A stretch of 64,000 nucleotides of DNA from positions 868,001 to 932,000 of the forward strand of contig NZ_CAJGYV010000001.1 in the NCBI RefSeq assembly GCF_904846055.1. The letters are read 5' to 3'. This document shows positions 20,674 through 29,588 of this stretch, one piece after another. Within the stretch, counting starts at the first letter, position 1, and each line of letters opens with the position of its first letter. Origin of the DNA: Psychrobacter ciconiae. GTDB taxonomy: Bacteria; Pseudomonadota; Gammaproteobacteria; Pseudomonadales; Moraxellaceae. The notes below the pieces were generated by a model that was not told the DNA's origin, did not search any database, and saw only the letters and a list, made by a program, of their open reading frames with translations. Position numbers and translations under genes: made by a program.

Positions 20674-21972
20674 TTAATCTTGATAGCGATAACGCGCTGA
20701 TCTGGCGTGAGCGTCTAAGTCTTCATTTTGTGCCAAAACGTCCGCCGTTTTTGCAAGCGGCTTACAACCTGATTGGCTACAATAAATCAGCGATGATTTT
20801 TTTTGAAAATCATAAACCCCAAGCGGTGAGGAAAATCGCGCCGTTCCTGAGGTTGGCAACACATGATTGGGACCGGCGCAGTAGTCGCCGATTGCCTCTG
20901 GCGTATGGCGACCCATAAAAATCGCGCCGGCGTGGCGGATGTCATCAATCAAGGCATTTGGGTCATCAACGGACAGTTCTAAGTGCTCAGGGGCAACTTG
21001 GTTAATAACTCGAAGTCCCTCAGCGCGATCCTTGACCAAAATAAGCGCGCCGCGATTGTTCAGGGCGTCGCGGGCGATGTCTGATTTTGGCAACTCACTA
21101 AGCGCTTTTTCAATTTCGATTTCGACATTTTTTAATTGCTCGGCGCTTGTGGTCACAAAAATGGCTTGTGCCACGCGGTCATGCTCAGCTTGGGACAATA
21201 AATCCATCGCCAACCAATCGGCGCGGTCTGCCGCCTCGCCTTCAGCATAAACGAGAACTTCTGAGGGTCCGGCGATCATATCAATGCCGACTTGACCAAA
21301 AACCGCACGTTTGGCAGCGGCAACAAACTTGTTACCAGGACCTGTAATTTTGTCAACTTGCGGGATAGTTTGGGTCCCATAAGCCAAGGCGGCAACGGCT
21401 TGAGCACCACCAATAGTGATGACGCGGTCAACGCCGGATAAGTGCGCGGCAGCTAATACCAATGGATTTAGAACGCCTTTTGGCGCAGGGACGACCATGA
21501 TAATTTCTTTGACGCCGGCGACCTTTGCCGGAATGGCGTTCATCAACACAGATGATGGATAAGATGCCAACCCACCTGGAACGTAAATCCCCACGCGGTC
21601 AAGCGGGGTGACTTTTTGACCTAACATATTTCCCAAATCATCTTCGTATTGCCAAGACGACTGAGCTTGTTTTTCATGAAACTGTTTTACGCGGTCGGTA
21701 GCCGTGGTTAATGCTGCTTTTACCTCACCATCTAAACCCTCAAACGCCGCCTTTAGCTTGTCTTTTGCGATGTCCAACTCACTGATGGTTTTGGCAGGAT
21801 GCTCATCAAATTTTTGCGTCAGCTCAAGCACTTTGTCATCGCCGTGGTGGCGAACTTGCGCGATGATGTCATCAACAACGCTTAATAACTCGGCGTCATT
21901 GACCGTCTCAAAAGCAAGCAGCTGGCTTAATTGCTGCTCAAAATCGGCATCTTGGGAATTGAGCTTTCGCAT
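20674..21972 (-). CDS. hisD: Histidinol dehydrogenase
   Basis: Zinc enzyme catalysing the last two NAD-dependent oxidations of histidine synthesis. The 432 residues include the GPGNKFVAAAKR and IDMIAGPSEVLV blocks, followed by LLSQAEHD, VAPEHLEL and a C-terminal GPNHVLPTSGTARFSSPLGVYDF. Start ATG at 21972 follows AAAGGATG. It lies between hisG and hisC. Confidence 0.97.
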   Translation of the reverse strand: MRKLNSQDADFEQQLSQLLAFETVNDAELLSVVDDIIAQVRHHGDDKVLELTQKFDEHPAKTISELDIAKDKLKAAFEGLDGEVKAALTTATDRVKQFHEKQAQSSWQYEDDLGNMLGQKVTPLDRVGIYVPGGLASYPSSVLMNAIPAKVAGVKEIIMVVPAPKGVLNPLVLAAAHLSGVDRVITIGGAQAVAALAYGTQTIPQVDKITGPGNKFVAAAKRAVFGQVGIDMIAGPSEVLVYAEGEAADRADWLAMDLLSQAEHDRVAQAIFVTTSAEQLKNVEIEIEKALSELPKSDIARDALNNRGALILVKDRAEGLRVINQVAPEHLELSVDDPNALIDDIRHAGAIFMGRHTPEAIGDYCAGPNHVLPTSGTARFSSPLGVYDFQKKSSLIYCSQSGCKPLAKTADVLAQNEDLDAHARSARYRYQD

Positions 21973-22120
21973 GGCGCATCCTTTATTATAAATGGTTTAA
22001 AAAGGTTAAAGGAAGGTAATAGTCATCGAGTTTAGCATACCTAAATCACCTTGCTGTCCTTCTCACCATTCATTTTTTCTAACGTTATGTTTTTTGAACC
22101 AGATCATTTCTTGGTTCAGA

Positions 22121-22819
22121 TCATTTTTTGGTAGAGTTATCTGCAATGCTGGCTTTAAAGCTGTCTAAAATCGGCTCAAGTAAGGCAAATTTGCGCTTAA
22201 AGCTGACCTGATTGACAATAAGCCTTGAGGAGATGTCGCAAATATGGTCGCGCGGCTCAAGACCATTGGCGCGCAGGGTGTTGCCGGTATCGACGACATC
22301 GACAATCAAATCACCAAGTCCAACAAGTGGCGCAAGCTCCATTGAGCCGTAAAGCTTAATGACGTCAACCTGCTGAGCTTGACTGGCAAAATAAGCTCGG
22401 GCAACGTTGACATACTTTGTGGCAACGCGAAGGCGGCGGTTAGGAAGCGGCGCATCTTTAATGCCGGCGGTCATCAATTTGCACTGGGCAATTTGTAAAT
22501 CAAGCAGCTCGTAAACGTGGCTTGCGCCATGCTCAAGCAGCACATCTTTTCCGGCAACGCCAAAGTCCGCCGCCCCATGCTCAACGTAGGTCGGAACATC
22601 ACTTGCCCGCAAAATCAGCACGCGAACATTGGGATTGGTAGTCGGGAAAATCAGCTTTCGGGAGGCTGACGGGTCTTCTAAGAGCTCAATTCCAGCGGCC
22701 TGTAACAGCGGCATGGTTTCATCTAAAATGCGACCTTTGGACAGCGCCAGCGTCAAGCCATTAAATTGTGCGTCGGCGGTATTAATCGTGGCAGGTTGCA
22801 GCGTTGGCTCAGTCATCAT
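22121..22819 (-). CDS. hisG: ATP phosphoribosyltransferase, short form
   Basis: First enzyme of histidine synthesis, joining ATP and PRPP. From ATG 22819 it is 232 residues; another ATG follows immediately at 22816, and an earlier start at 22870 would add an unconserved, hydrophobic leader. The conserved [31 protein letters not shown] and [15 protein letters not shown] motifs are present. It lacks the C-terminal regulatory domain of long HisG. Short HisG enzymes act with the HisZ regulatory subunit, which is not in this window. It follows murA, as in several other gammaproteobacteria. Confidence 0.93.
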   Translation of the reverse strand: MMTEPTLQPATINTADAQFNGLTLALSKGRILDETMPLLQAAGIELLEDPSASRKLIFPTTNPNVRVLILRASDVPTYVEHGAADFGVAGKDVLLEHGASHVYELLDLQIAQCKLMTAGIKDAPLPNRRLRVATKYVNVARAYFASQAQQVDVIKLYGSMELAPLVGLGDLIVDVVDTGNTLRANGLEPRDHICDISSRLIVNQVSFKRKFALLEPILDSFKASIADNSTKK

Positions 22820-22904
22820 AAAATCCGTTTGGCGGGTTGGGCAGTAAAAATTTAACAAAAAATAAAGCATCAGCCAAGCATGGTCATCTTGGCTGACGGG
22901 TCAT

Positions 22905-24176
22905 TTAAACCTCTTTTGAATTGATGCGCTCAATAGTCACCCCAAGCGCTCGCAATTTGTTTTCAACGTCTTCATAACCGCGATCAATATGATAAATACG
23001 GTCAATTAAGCTCTCGCCGTCTGCGGCAGCGGCTGCCATGACAAGGGACATGGACGCGCGCAAATCGGTTGCCATAACTGGAGCTGCGGTAAACTGCTCA
23101 ACGCCGCTGACCACAGCAGTGTGACCGTCAATCTTGATAGCAGCGCCCAAACGCTTGAGCTCTGGCACGTGCATATAGCGGTTTTCAAAAATATTTTCAA
23201 TGATGGTGCTGGTGCCATCTGCCAAACAGCAAACCGCCATCAATTGCGCTTGCATATCTGTTGGAAAGCCTGGATGCGGCTGAGTTCGGATATCAACAGG
23301 TTTTGGTCGCCCTGTCATTTGCGCGCGAATCCAATCGTCGCCAGTAGTAATGGTTGCGCCCATCGCTTCAAACTTTTCAAGAACAGGAATCAAAAGCTCT
23401 GCCTTGGTATTTTTGGCGAGCACATCGCCGCGCGTCATGAGCGCGCCTGCCAAATAAGAGCCGGTCTCGATGCGGTCAGGAACGACTGAATATTCACAGC
23501 CGTAAAGCTCCTCAACGCCTTCGATGGTCATGGTTGCCGTGCCAATACCGCTAATGCGCGCGCCCATTTTGACCAGCATATTTGCCAAGTCAACCACTTC
23601 AGGCTCCAAAGCGCAGTTACCAAGAACGGTCGTGCCTTTTGCTAAGGCTGCCGCCATAATGACGTTTTCAGTGCCACCAACGGTGACCATATCAAATGAA
23701 AAATTACAGCCGATCAGTTTGCCGCCTTTTGGCGCTTGCGCTTTGACGTAGCCATTTTCAACAACGATGGTCGCGCCCATCGCCTCAAATGCTTTTAAAT
23801 GCTGGTCGACCGGTCGCGAGCCGATAGCGCAGCCACCTGGCAGCGACACTTCAGCTTCGCCAAAGCGAGCAAGCAGCGGTCCTAGTACCAAGATGGACGC
23901 GCGCATGGTTTTAACCAAATCATAAGGCGCATAAAAGCTGTTGATGTTTTTGGTATCGCAAGTTACCACCGAGCCTTGTTTTTCAATAACCACGCCCATG
24001 CCCGCGATGAGCTTAATCAGCGTCTGAACATCTTGCAATGACGGTACATTGTGCAGCGTGGTTGGCGTTTTGGCCAAAATCATGGCAGCAAGTAACGGCA
24101 GCGCGGCATTTTTTGCGCCTGAAATAGTAACTTCTCCCGCAATGCGGCTGCTACCGGTGATTAAAAATTGATCCAT
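22905..24176 (-). CDS. murA: UDP-N-acetylglucosamine 1-carboxyvinyltransferase
   Basis: First committed step of peptidoglycan synthesis, transferring enolpyruvate from PEP to UDP-GlcNAc. I start it at ATG 24176 ([16 protein letters not shown]), 423 residues; the in-frame start at 24188 is TTG and not conserved. AGGTTG precedes the ATG. Cys116 in [12 protein letters not shown] is the fosfomycin-target cysteine, present here. The C-terminal EPSP-synthase-like repeats are complete. ibaG is upstream and hisG downstream, same strand. Confidence 0.97.
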   Translation of the reverse strand: MDQFLITGSSRIAGEVTISGAKNAALPLLAAMILAKTPTTLHNVPSLQDVQTLIKLIAGMGVVIEKQGSVVTCDTKNINSFYAPYDLVKTMRASILVLGPLLARFGEAEVSLPGGCAIGSRPVDQHLKAFEAMGATIVVENGYVKAQAPKGGKLIGCNFSFDMVTVGGTENVIMAAALAKGTTVLGNCALEPEVVDLANMLVKMGARISGIGTATMTIEGVEELYGCEYSVVPDRIETGSYLAGALMTRGDVLAKNTKAELLIPVLEKFEAMGATITTGDDWIRAQMTGRPKPVDIRTQPHPGFPTDMQAQLMAVCCLADGTSTIIENIFENRYMHVPELKRLGAAIKIDGHTAVVSGVEQFTAAPVMATDLRASMSLVMAAAAADGESLIDRIYHIDRGYEDVENKLRALGVTIERINSKEV

Positions 24177-24297
24177 AAACTGTGACAACCTAGCTTAAAA
24201 AATGGGCAAATAAAAACTGGAATTATTAAAAAATAAAATTATAACTTGCTAACAACATCAACATGACTTAGCAAAAGCGCGCCATCGGTCAAAATAC

Positions 24298-24543
24298 TTA
24301 TTGGTTTTGCTGAGCTTCCCACTCGGCAGGTGTCAGCGCTTGAATGTTCAGCGCATGAATATCGCCACTGGCAATTTTATCGTTGACGAGCGCATAGACC
24401 GCTTGCTGACGGGCAACCAATCGCTTACCCTCAAAGCTTGCGTCAACCACGCGAACGTCGAATTTATTGCCTTGATTGGCGGCTTGGATAAAAGCGGCGG
24501 GAAAATGCTGCTGCAAAAAAGCAATCAAATCATCAGCGTTCAT
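24298..24543 (-). CDS. ibaG: BolA-family protein, IbaG type
   Basis: 81 residues from ATG 24543, which has AGGA at good spacing; the upstream in-frame codon at 24558 adds only MIGSL. The helix-turn-strand pattern DVRVVDASFEGKRLVARQQAVYALVNDKI is the BolA fold. BolA-type proteins work with monothiol glutaredoxins in iron-sulfur cluster handling. Position directly before murA is the usual place for IbaG rather than BolA. Unlike the usual family, no Cys is visible; the family His is not obvious either. Confidence 0.82.
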   Translation of the reverse strand: MNADDLIAFLQQHFPAAFIQAANQGNKFDVRVVDASFEGKRLVARQQAVYALVNDKIASGDIHALNIQALTPAEWEAQQNQ

Positions 24544-24707
24544 AAGTGATCCTATCAAAATAAGGGCTAAGCTTTTATCGCAGTATTGTTTGTGGTGACA
24601 AAGCTTGGCTAAAATCAGAGCTTGGGATAAAAAGGCACTATTATAGCAAGATTGCAGCCTTATTTGTCGCCCAATCTTAAGCTTGAGGGCGCAATTTTTT
24701 GCTGCAA

Positions 24708-25685
24708 TTACAACTCTGCTGCCAAATAATCTAAAACTTGCGCCCTAACATCATTAAGCCACTGCAAAGGCGTTGCCATCGCGCCGATACTGGTGGCATG
24801 ACTTGCGCCTTTAATCTCCCCTGTGGTTACCGCAGCGCCATGAGCTTTCAGCGCTTGCGCCATAATCACGGTATCTGAATCATGAACCAACCTGTCTTTT
24901 TCAGCGGTTAATAATAAATACTTAGGTTGAACGCCTTTAACCAAATAATTGGGCATCATGACATTGGGATCAGCATCGACCGGAAACGCTTCACTGCCGC
25001 CATAACGACGAAAATCATAACTGTAAGGTCCTGCAATGCCAATGACCGCTTTGATGTCGCTCGGTCTCATGCCAAAGGGGGCTAAAAAATCCGCGTTAGA
25101 TACTGCCGCCATCATATTAAACGCGCCCGCAGAATGCCCCATCACTGCCAGTTTATCGGTGGTTGCAAAAAAGCTTGGGGCGTTATGATAGCTCCAAGCA
25201 ATAGCCCTTGCGGTATCATTCACAAAATCGGGGTAAACATGATCAGGCGCTTTGCGATAATTAATCACCGCCGTAATATAGCCGGCTTTGGCAAGACTGC
25301 GACCAACAAAGGCATAGTCTTCTTTGCTGCCATTTTTCCAAGAGCCGCCGTGAACAAATACCACCAAAGGATACTGCGTGGTCACCGCCGTTTTTTGCTC
25401 AAAGCTTTGGGCAAGAGGTTTTGGAAAATACAAGTCCAAATCTTGCAGCGGCTCATCGCCGTACTTAATATTTGTTTGAACGCCGACCCCACCTGACAAA
25501 CTGATGCGGTTAACGGCATTTAATCCTGAAAAAGCCCAAGCGCCCTGCCCCATGCTCACAACCAGCAACCAAGCGCTGCAGCTTATCTTTAAGGTCGCAA
25601 GGACAGCTTTTGATACAAAATTATCGTCTTGCTTCCAAACGCTCAACGTTTGACCACCGAGGGATTCTGATTTACAAGTTTTCAT
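24708..25685 (-). CDS. Alpha/beta hydrolase, probable exported esterase
   Basis: 325 residues. An unusually long polar N-terminal region of about 28 residues precedes a hydrophobic segment near 29-51 (KISCSAWLLVVSMGQGAWA), which could be a signal peptide or anchor. The hydrolase core shows HGGSW (oxyanion-hole motif of the carboxylesterase/HSL type), GHSAGAFN with the nucleophile Ser, a late acidic EKDRLV and a His in GASHATSI. The substrate cannot be read from sequence. Start ATG at 25685 lies about 50 bases from the right end of the tnpB element, so the insertion may have changed the upstream region. Confidence 0.75.
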   Translation of the reverse strand: MKTCKSESLGGQTLSVWKQDDNFVSKAVLATLKISCSAWLLVVSMGQGAWAFSGLNAVNRISLSGGVGVQTNIKYGDEPLQDLDLYFPKPLAQSFEQKTAVTTQYPLVVFVHGGSWKNGSKEDYAFVGRSLAKAGYITAVINYRKAPDHVYPDFVNDTARAIAWSYHNAPSFFATTDKLAVMGHSAGAFNMMAAVSNADFLAPFGMRPSDIKAVIGIAGPYSYDFRRYGGSEAFPVDADPNVMMPNYLVKGVQPKYLLLTAEKDRLVHDSDTVIMAQALKAHGAAVTTGEIKGASHATSIGAMATPLQWLNDVRAQVLDYLAAEL

Positions 25686-25712
25686 AGCGCCCCGCCTTAT
25701 GGTTTGCTCTGA

Positions 25713-25900
25713 TTGCCGTTTTAAATTTCATTTTGACTTCCTCCCCTCCCTAAAGAGAGGGGATTCCTTCTGCAAGACGGTCAAGCCCGACCGCAAGAAT
25801 GTTCCTTGCCGCGTTGATATCGCGGTCATGAGTGACACCACACTCACAAGTCCATTCTCTTATTCGCAAACCTGTTCTGCCTTTCGGACTACTGTCACTG
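25713..25900 (-). ncRNA. Candidate omega (re)RNA of the tnpB element, with guide
   Basis: IS200/IS605 right ends encode an RNA that overlaps the 3' end of tnpB and carries a guide copied from the flank. Here the transcript-sense tnpB end forms CCCCTCTC-TTTA-GGGAGGGG (25762-25743; one G-U pair), and the tnpB stop codon lies in the loop. This is followed by AGGAAGTCAA, a typical right-end tail. By analogy the guide would start near 25732 and read AATGAAATTTAAAACGGC. The hairpin is seen; the 5' limit and the guide boundary are inferred. Confidence 0.5.
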
Positions 25901-26853
25901 ATTTGGCGACAGCTTGAACAGGTTTGGGTAGTGTAGCTTTCATTCACAATCTCAAAACGGCAACCTGCATGCTTGCATTTGTAGTCCAATTGCCGTTTTA
26001 GTTCAAACCAACCTGCATCGTAGGTCGATTTAGCAAGGTTAGTAGATGTAAATGATTTTGATTTTAAATCACCAATTACAATCAGCGAATTGCCTTTGAC
26101 TAACTGTGTGGTGAATTTATGAATTAAGTCTTTACGTGTATTTTTAATCTTGGCATGAATGGCTTGGGCGCGCTTTTTATTTTTGGCACGTTGGGCTATT
26201 GCCAATTTTGCCGCCCATTTTTGAGTTTGTTTGACAGTAAGGGTATCGCCATCTGAGGTGGTTGCAGCTTCTTTGAGTCCTAAATCAATGCCGATTTGAC
26301 CTTTGCCGCTTTGGGCTTTGGCGTCAGCTTTGGCTTTAACGGTGATACAAGCGTACCATCTACCTCTTGCATCTTGAACCAACTCGAGGGTATTTAGGTC
26401 ATACAATGCTAAATTGTAGCTATCAAACAGCTCAACAATCAGCTTTTGACCTTTGGCTAAGCTTAATTGAATGGTTGATTTTAGCGCCTTTTTACCGCTT
26501 TGGCGTGTGGCTAAATGCTTAATCGCTGACTTTTTAAACGGTATCCAACCTAAGCTTTTTACTTTGGCTTTAGGGTTATTGGTTCGCCATTGAAGCTTGG
26601 CTTTTTTAAACTGCTTTCGGCTTTTGGCATGGGTTTCACTAATCGCTTGAATGGTTTGCGAGTGTAAACCAAGCAGAGCGCCTGAGCCTTTGGTGTATTC
26701 GGCTAAATCGTAAGCACTAAAGAACTTTCCAGTTCGTTGTAAGTGTTTAAAACTCAACTCATTGACGTAGTTCCAAACAAAGTTAACACTGCTACTTAAT
26801 TGATTAAGCTGCTTGGCATGTTTGTCTTTCAGTCGAAGTTTAAGGGTTTTCAT
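25750..26853 (-). CDS. tnpB: RNA-guided endonuclease TnpB (variant RuvC-II)
   Basis: 367 residues, full length. It opens MKTLKLRLKDKHAKQLNQLSS, has a helical N-terminal region, then a RuvC core. RuvC-I is GIDLGLK with Asp190. The segment LIVIGDLKSKSF has Gly261-Asp262 where canonical TnpB has a catalytic Glu. The zinc finger is C312xxC315...C336xC338, and RuvC-III is THDRDINAARN with Asp343/Asp345. Glu305 in VNESYTTQTC could be a relocated acidic residue, as in rearranged-site TnpB groups. TnpB uses its omega RNA to cut DNA next to a short TAM and favours retention of the element. Reading frame and ends are intact. Confidence 0.92.
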   Translation of the reverse strand: MKTLKLRLKDKHAKQLNQLSSSVNFVWNYVNELSFKHLQRTGKFFSAYDLAEYTKGSGALLGLHSQTIQAISETHAKSRKQFKKAKLQWRTNNPKAKVKSLGWIPFKKSAIKHLATRQSGKKALKSTIQLSLAKGQKLIVELFDSYNLALYDLNTLELVQDARGRWYACITVKAKADAKAQSGKGQIGIDLGLKEAATTSDGDTLTVKQTQKWAAKLAIAQRAKNKKRAQAIHAKIKNTRKDLIHKFTTQLVKGNSLIVIGDLKSKSFTSTNLAKSTYDAGWFELKRQLDYKCKHAGCRFEIVNESYTTQTCSSCRQISDSSPKGRTGLRIREWTCECGVTHDRDINAARNILAVGLDRLAEGIPSL

Positions 26854-26917
26854 GGTTTTAGTTTGCTGGGTTTAGTGAGCTTTAGCAAGCCTCAAACAAT
26901 TCTAAGCGTCAATGGCT

Positions 26918-26961
26918 GTCGCCTGATATCCATGTCCTAAACGGCATGGTTTTACGGCGAC
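26918..26961. repeat. Left-end imperfect palindrome of tnpB element
   Basis: Outer arms GTCGCC/GGCGAC and inner arms CCATG/CATGG form a long imperfect hairpin 65 bases upstream of tnpB. Subterminal hairpins are the recognition elements of IS200/IS605 transposases, so this is probably the left-end structure. It could equally be a structured leader of the tnpB transcript. Confidence 0.55.
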
Positions 26962-27055
26962 TTGGGATAAAACGACCCTCAACGATTTGTAGGCGAATCT
27001 TGTTATGACTTTTCTTGTATGACTTTTAAATACAGCGACCCTAAAGCGGACTCAA

Positions 27056-27841
27056 CTAAGGCGCCAAATCCTCCTCATCAATCACGATGACCGGTGAAGG
27101 GCTCAAGCTCGATGGCGCTGATTGATAATCAGGCTGAGCGCTCACTTCAGCTACGGGAGCGGCAGCAAGCGCGCTTTGATTTTCAAACATAATGTCTTGG
27201 TCATTGACTGGATTTCCTAAGTCATCCACTAAGGTTGTGATCAATACAAGCTCAATGACGCCTGCTGTTTTGTTTGCAATATCAACCAGATGGCTTTGCT
27301 GAGTGGGCGTTAGCCGTCCCATGATATAAACGATACCGTCATTCGTGACCACTTTGATTTGCGAGGATTTAAGAACGTTTCCTGCCGCAACTTTTGCCAT
27401 AATTTTAGAGCTGATATAACCGTCATGAACGGTGGCACTCGCGCCGCGAGCCACGCCGACGTTAAGCTCATTATAAACACGGCGAACGTCCGGCATGGAG
27501 CTGATGACTTTGCCAATTTGGTCTTTGAGCACCTCGTTTGGCACCTCCCCTGACAGCAAAACCTCACTGTTAAAGCTGTCGATGCTCATGCGGCTACTTT
27601 GTTGCAAGTTTTGCTCAAGACCGTAAATATTGACTTTTGCGGTATGTTCAATGCTGCGATCAAGTAGGCGCTGGGCAATGGTGCGCTCGGTGGCGGGCAC
27701 GCCATAAGTGCCTTTGGTGCTGTTGGTTAAATAATTGGTCGTACAGCTGGTAGCCAGCAAGGTGCTAGCAATGGTCAAACTGACCAAAAGCTTACGAGTC
27801 AAAATCTGACGTTGGCGAAAAAAAGAAGGGGTCTGAATCAT
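27056..27841 (-). CDS. dolP: BON-domain outer-membrane lipoprotein, DolP/YraP-like
   Basis: 261 residues from ATG 27841, chosen for GAGGT seven bases upstream; the ATG at 27853 has a weaker site. A basic N-terminus and hydrophobic stretch lead to LLATSC, so Cys33 is the likely lipidation site, although Ala rather than Leu at -3 is slightly off. Two BON domains follow (about 60-125 and 130-210), including VLLSGEVPN and VYIMGRLTP. A Pro/Ser/Ala tail of about 45 residues ends IDEEDLAP. DolP supports outer-membrane integrity in E. coli. yraN and rsmI lie close by, as in E. coli. Confidence 0.85.
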   Translation of the reverse strand: MIQTPSFFRQRQILTRKLLVSLTIASTLLATSCTTNYLTNSTKGTYGVPATERTIAQRLLDRSIEHTAKVNIYGLEQNLQQSSRMSIDSFNSEVLLSGEVPNEVLKDQIGKVISSMPDVRRVYNELNVGVARGASATVHDGYISSKIMAKVAAGNVLKSSQIKVVTNDGIVYIMGRLTPTQQSHLVDIANKTAGVIELVLITTLVDDLGNPVNDQDIMFENQSALAAAPVAEVSAQPDYQSAPSSLSPSPVIVIDEEDLAP

Positions 27842-28041
27842 GGAATACCTCATGATGGCTCAAGCAATCGAGTTGTAAAAGTGAAGGCAATCATGGCGCT
27901 TACTTTACTGAAAATTTATAAAATTAGGTAATATGTTTGGTAACGTTAACTTGTTGATAACTTTCTTAACTACTCATAATTGGCTATTTAATAAACTAAT
28001 GTTTTGTTGTTAAAATTCTACAAGATTTTTTGCAACCGTTT

Positions 28042-28527
28042 TTACCAAGCTTGCGCCAAAAACGCCGCGACAATCCAATCGGGCGTTAAGTTTTGACCAT
28101 CAAACGCCACCACATCAAATCGGCAATCACAATCGGCAAATTCTGGATGCTGCTGTAAAAAATATTGCGCCGTTTTGATTATCTTTTTTTGCTTGACCGT
28201 GCTGACGCTCATCGCCGCGTTACCAAAATTGGACGCTCGGCGTCTGCGAACTTCAATAAAAACCAGTGTCGCCAAGTTGTCATGAGCGTTTTGCGCCAGC
28301 ATAATAAGGTCAATCTCGCCCACTTTGGGCTGTTGCCAATTTTGCGCGATAAGGGTAAAGCCTTGATGTTGCAAAAACTCACAAGCCCGCGCCTCAAAAG
28401 TTGCTCCTGACTTTTGCGTCGGGCTGGCAAGCTTTAGCGGTTTTTTTGGTGATTTTTTTAATACCGGCTTTGTCGGTGACCGCTTTGTTATCGAAAAAGG
28501 CGATTTAGGCTGAGAGGCGTTCATCAT
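28042..28527 (-). CDS. yraN: UPF0102/YraN endonuclease-like protein
   Basis: 161 residues. After a Lys/Pro-rich N-terminal extension of about 40, the YraN core appears: GATFEARACEFLQHQGFTLIAQNW, GEIDLIMLAQ and LVFIEVRRR. The E...D...ExR pattern belongs to the Holliday-junction-resolvase-like restriction endonuclease fold. Function is unproven. It lies 92 bases from divergent rsmI, a neighbourhood conserved in many gammaproteobacteria. The extension may be real or part of it non-coding; a second ATG is adjacent at 28524. Confidence 0.87.
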   Translation of the reverse strand: MMNASQPKSPFSITKRSPTKPVLKKSPKKPLKLASPTQKSGATFEARACEFLQHQGFTLIAQNWQQPKVGEIDLIMLAQNAHDNLATLVFIEVRRRRASNFGNAAMSVSTVKQKKIIKTAQYFLQQHPEFADCDCRFDVVAFDGQNLTPDWIVAAFLAQAW

Positions 28528-28618
28528 ATTGTCCGCAAATTCTTTTTATCATAGCATATCATGGTAAACTGTTCGGATTTGAGTGCAACTAAGCTTTGCG
28601 CAATAAAGGGTAGAAGTT

Positions 28619-29533
28619 ATGACGACATCGGACTTGGAGACGGCAGCAGGTGCCAAAGCGCAGCTTTTTATTGTCGCAACACCGATTGGCAATTTGCAGG
28701 ACATGACGCCGCGCGCCATTGAGGTGCTAAAAAGCGTTGCCATCATTGCTTGCGAGGACACGCGAACCTCAAAAAAACTGCTCGACAATTTTAACATTGC
28801 CACCAAACAGTTGGCAGCAGACAGCGAAAGCCAGCATCAAAAATTGTGGGCATATCATGAGCACAACAGCGCCGTGCAAACGCCAAAACTGATTGAAATG
28901 ATTCAAAATGGTCATTCGGTGGCACTGATCAGTGATGCCGGAACGCCTTTAGTTAGTGACCCTGGATTTCAATTGGTGCAAGCGGCGCATAGCGCGGGCG
29001 TGAGCGTCTCCCCAATTGTTGGCGCGTCAGCGGCAATTGCAGCCTTATCGGTTGCAGGACTGCCCTCGAACCGTTTTAGCTTTATTGGCTTTTTGCCGGC
29101 AAAGGCGCACGGCAGACAAAAGCAGCTTGAATTGCTTAAATCAAGAAGCGAGACGCTTATTTTTTATGAAGCACCGCACCGAATTGTGGCAAGTCTTGAG
29201 GATTTGGCAAGCGTTTTTGGGGACAGCCGCGCTGTTACTTTTTGCCGAGAGCTGACCAAAACCTTTGAAACCGTTCATAAATCAACGCTAAAAGAGCTTA
29301 TCGATTTTGTCAAAAACGATGACAATCAGCAGCGCGGTGAAATTGTGCTGGTCGTTGCCGGCGCTCAAGAAGAAGATAATAACGCAGATAACTTTGATGA
29401 ATTGCTGCTCAGATTATTGCAAGATTTAAGCGTAAAAAAAGCAGCTGCCCTTGCCGCTGATATCACTGGTGTGAAAAAAAACAGCCTGTATCAGCGCTTG
29501 CTTGAGCTGCAATCGCAAAGTGATGACGAATAA
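28619..29533 (+). CDS. rsmI: 16S rRNA (cytidine1402-2'-O)-methyltransferase
   Basis: SAM-dependent enzyme that methylates the ribose of C1402 in the decoding centre. The 304 residues show ATPIGNLQDMTPRAIEVL, CEDTRTSKKLL, LISDAGTPLVSDPG and FIGFLP, the conserved tetrapyrrole-methylase-type blocks. AAAGGG precedes the ATG. It is divergent from yraN; a PfkB kinase follows 55 bases later. Confidence 0.96.
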   Translation: MTTSDLETAAGAKAQLFIVATPIGNLQDMTPRAIEVLKSVAIIACEDTRTSKKLLDNFNIATKQLAADSESQHQKLWAYHEHNSAVQTPKLIEMIQNGHSVALISDAGTPLVSDPGFQLVQAAHSAGVSVSPIVGASAAIAALSVAGLPSNRFSFIGFLPAKAHGRQKQLELLKSRSETLIFYEAPHRIVASLEDLASVFGDSRAVTFCRELTKTFETVHKSTLKELIDFVKNDDNQQRGEIVLVVAGAQEEDNNADNFDELLLRLLQDLSVKKAAALAADITGVKKNSLYQRLLELQSQSDDE

Positions 29534-29588
29534 CTCAGCTTTTATTTTAATTTTAATTTTTTATGTTAACCCAGTCTAGGAGACTGCC

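Larger units (their letters stand above)
25733..27027 (-). mobile_element. IS200/IS605-family element, solo tnpB (IS1341-like)
   Basis: The element comprises tnpB plus its ends and has no tnpA (Y1 transposase) in the window. The right end is the GC-rich hairpin at 25743-25762 followed by GTCAA. At the left end a long imperfect palindrome, GTCGCC...GGCGAC (26918-26961) with an inner CCATG/CATGG, lies 65 bases upstream of the tnpB start. A tandem 10-base repeat (27004-27027) lies beyond. The left boundary is a guess, because no target duplication is expected in this family. It sits between the hydrolase and the BON lipoprotein gene. Confidence 0.7.
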
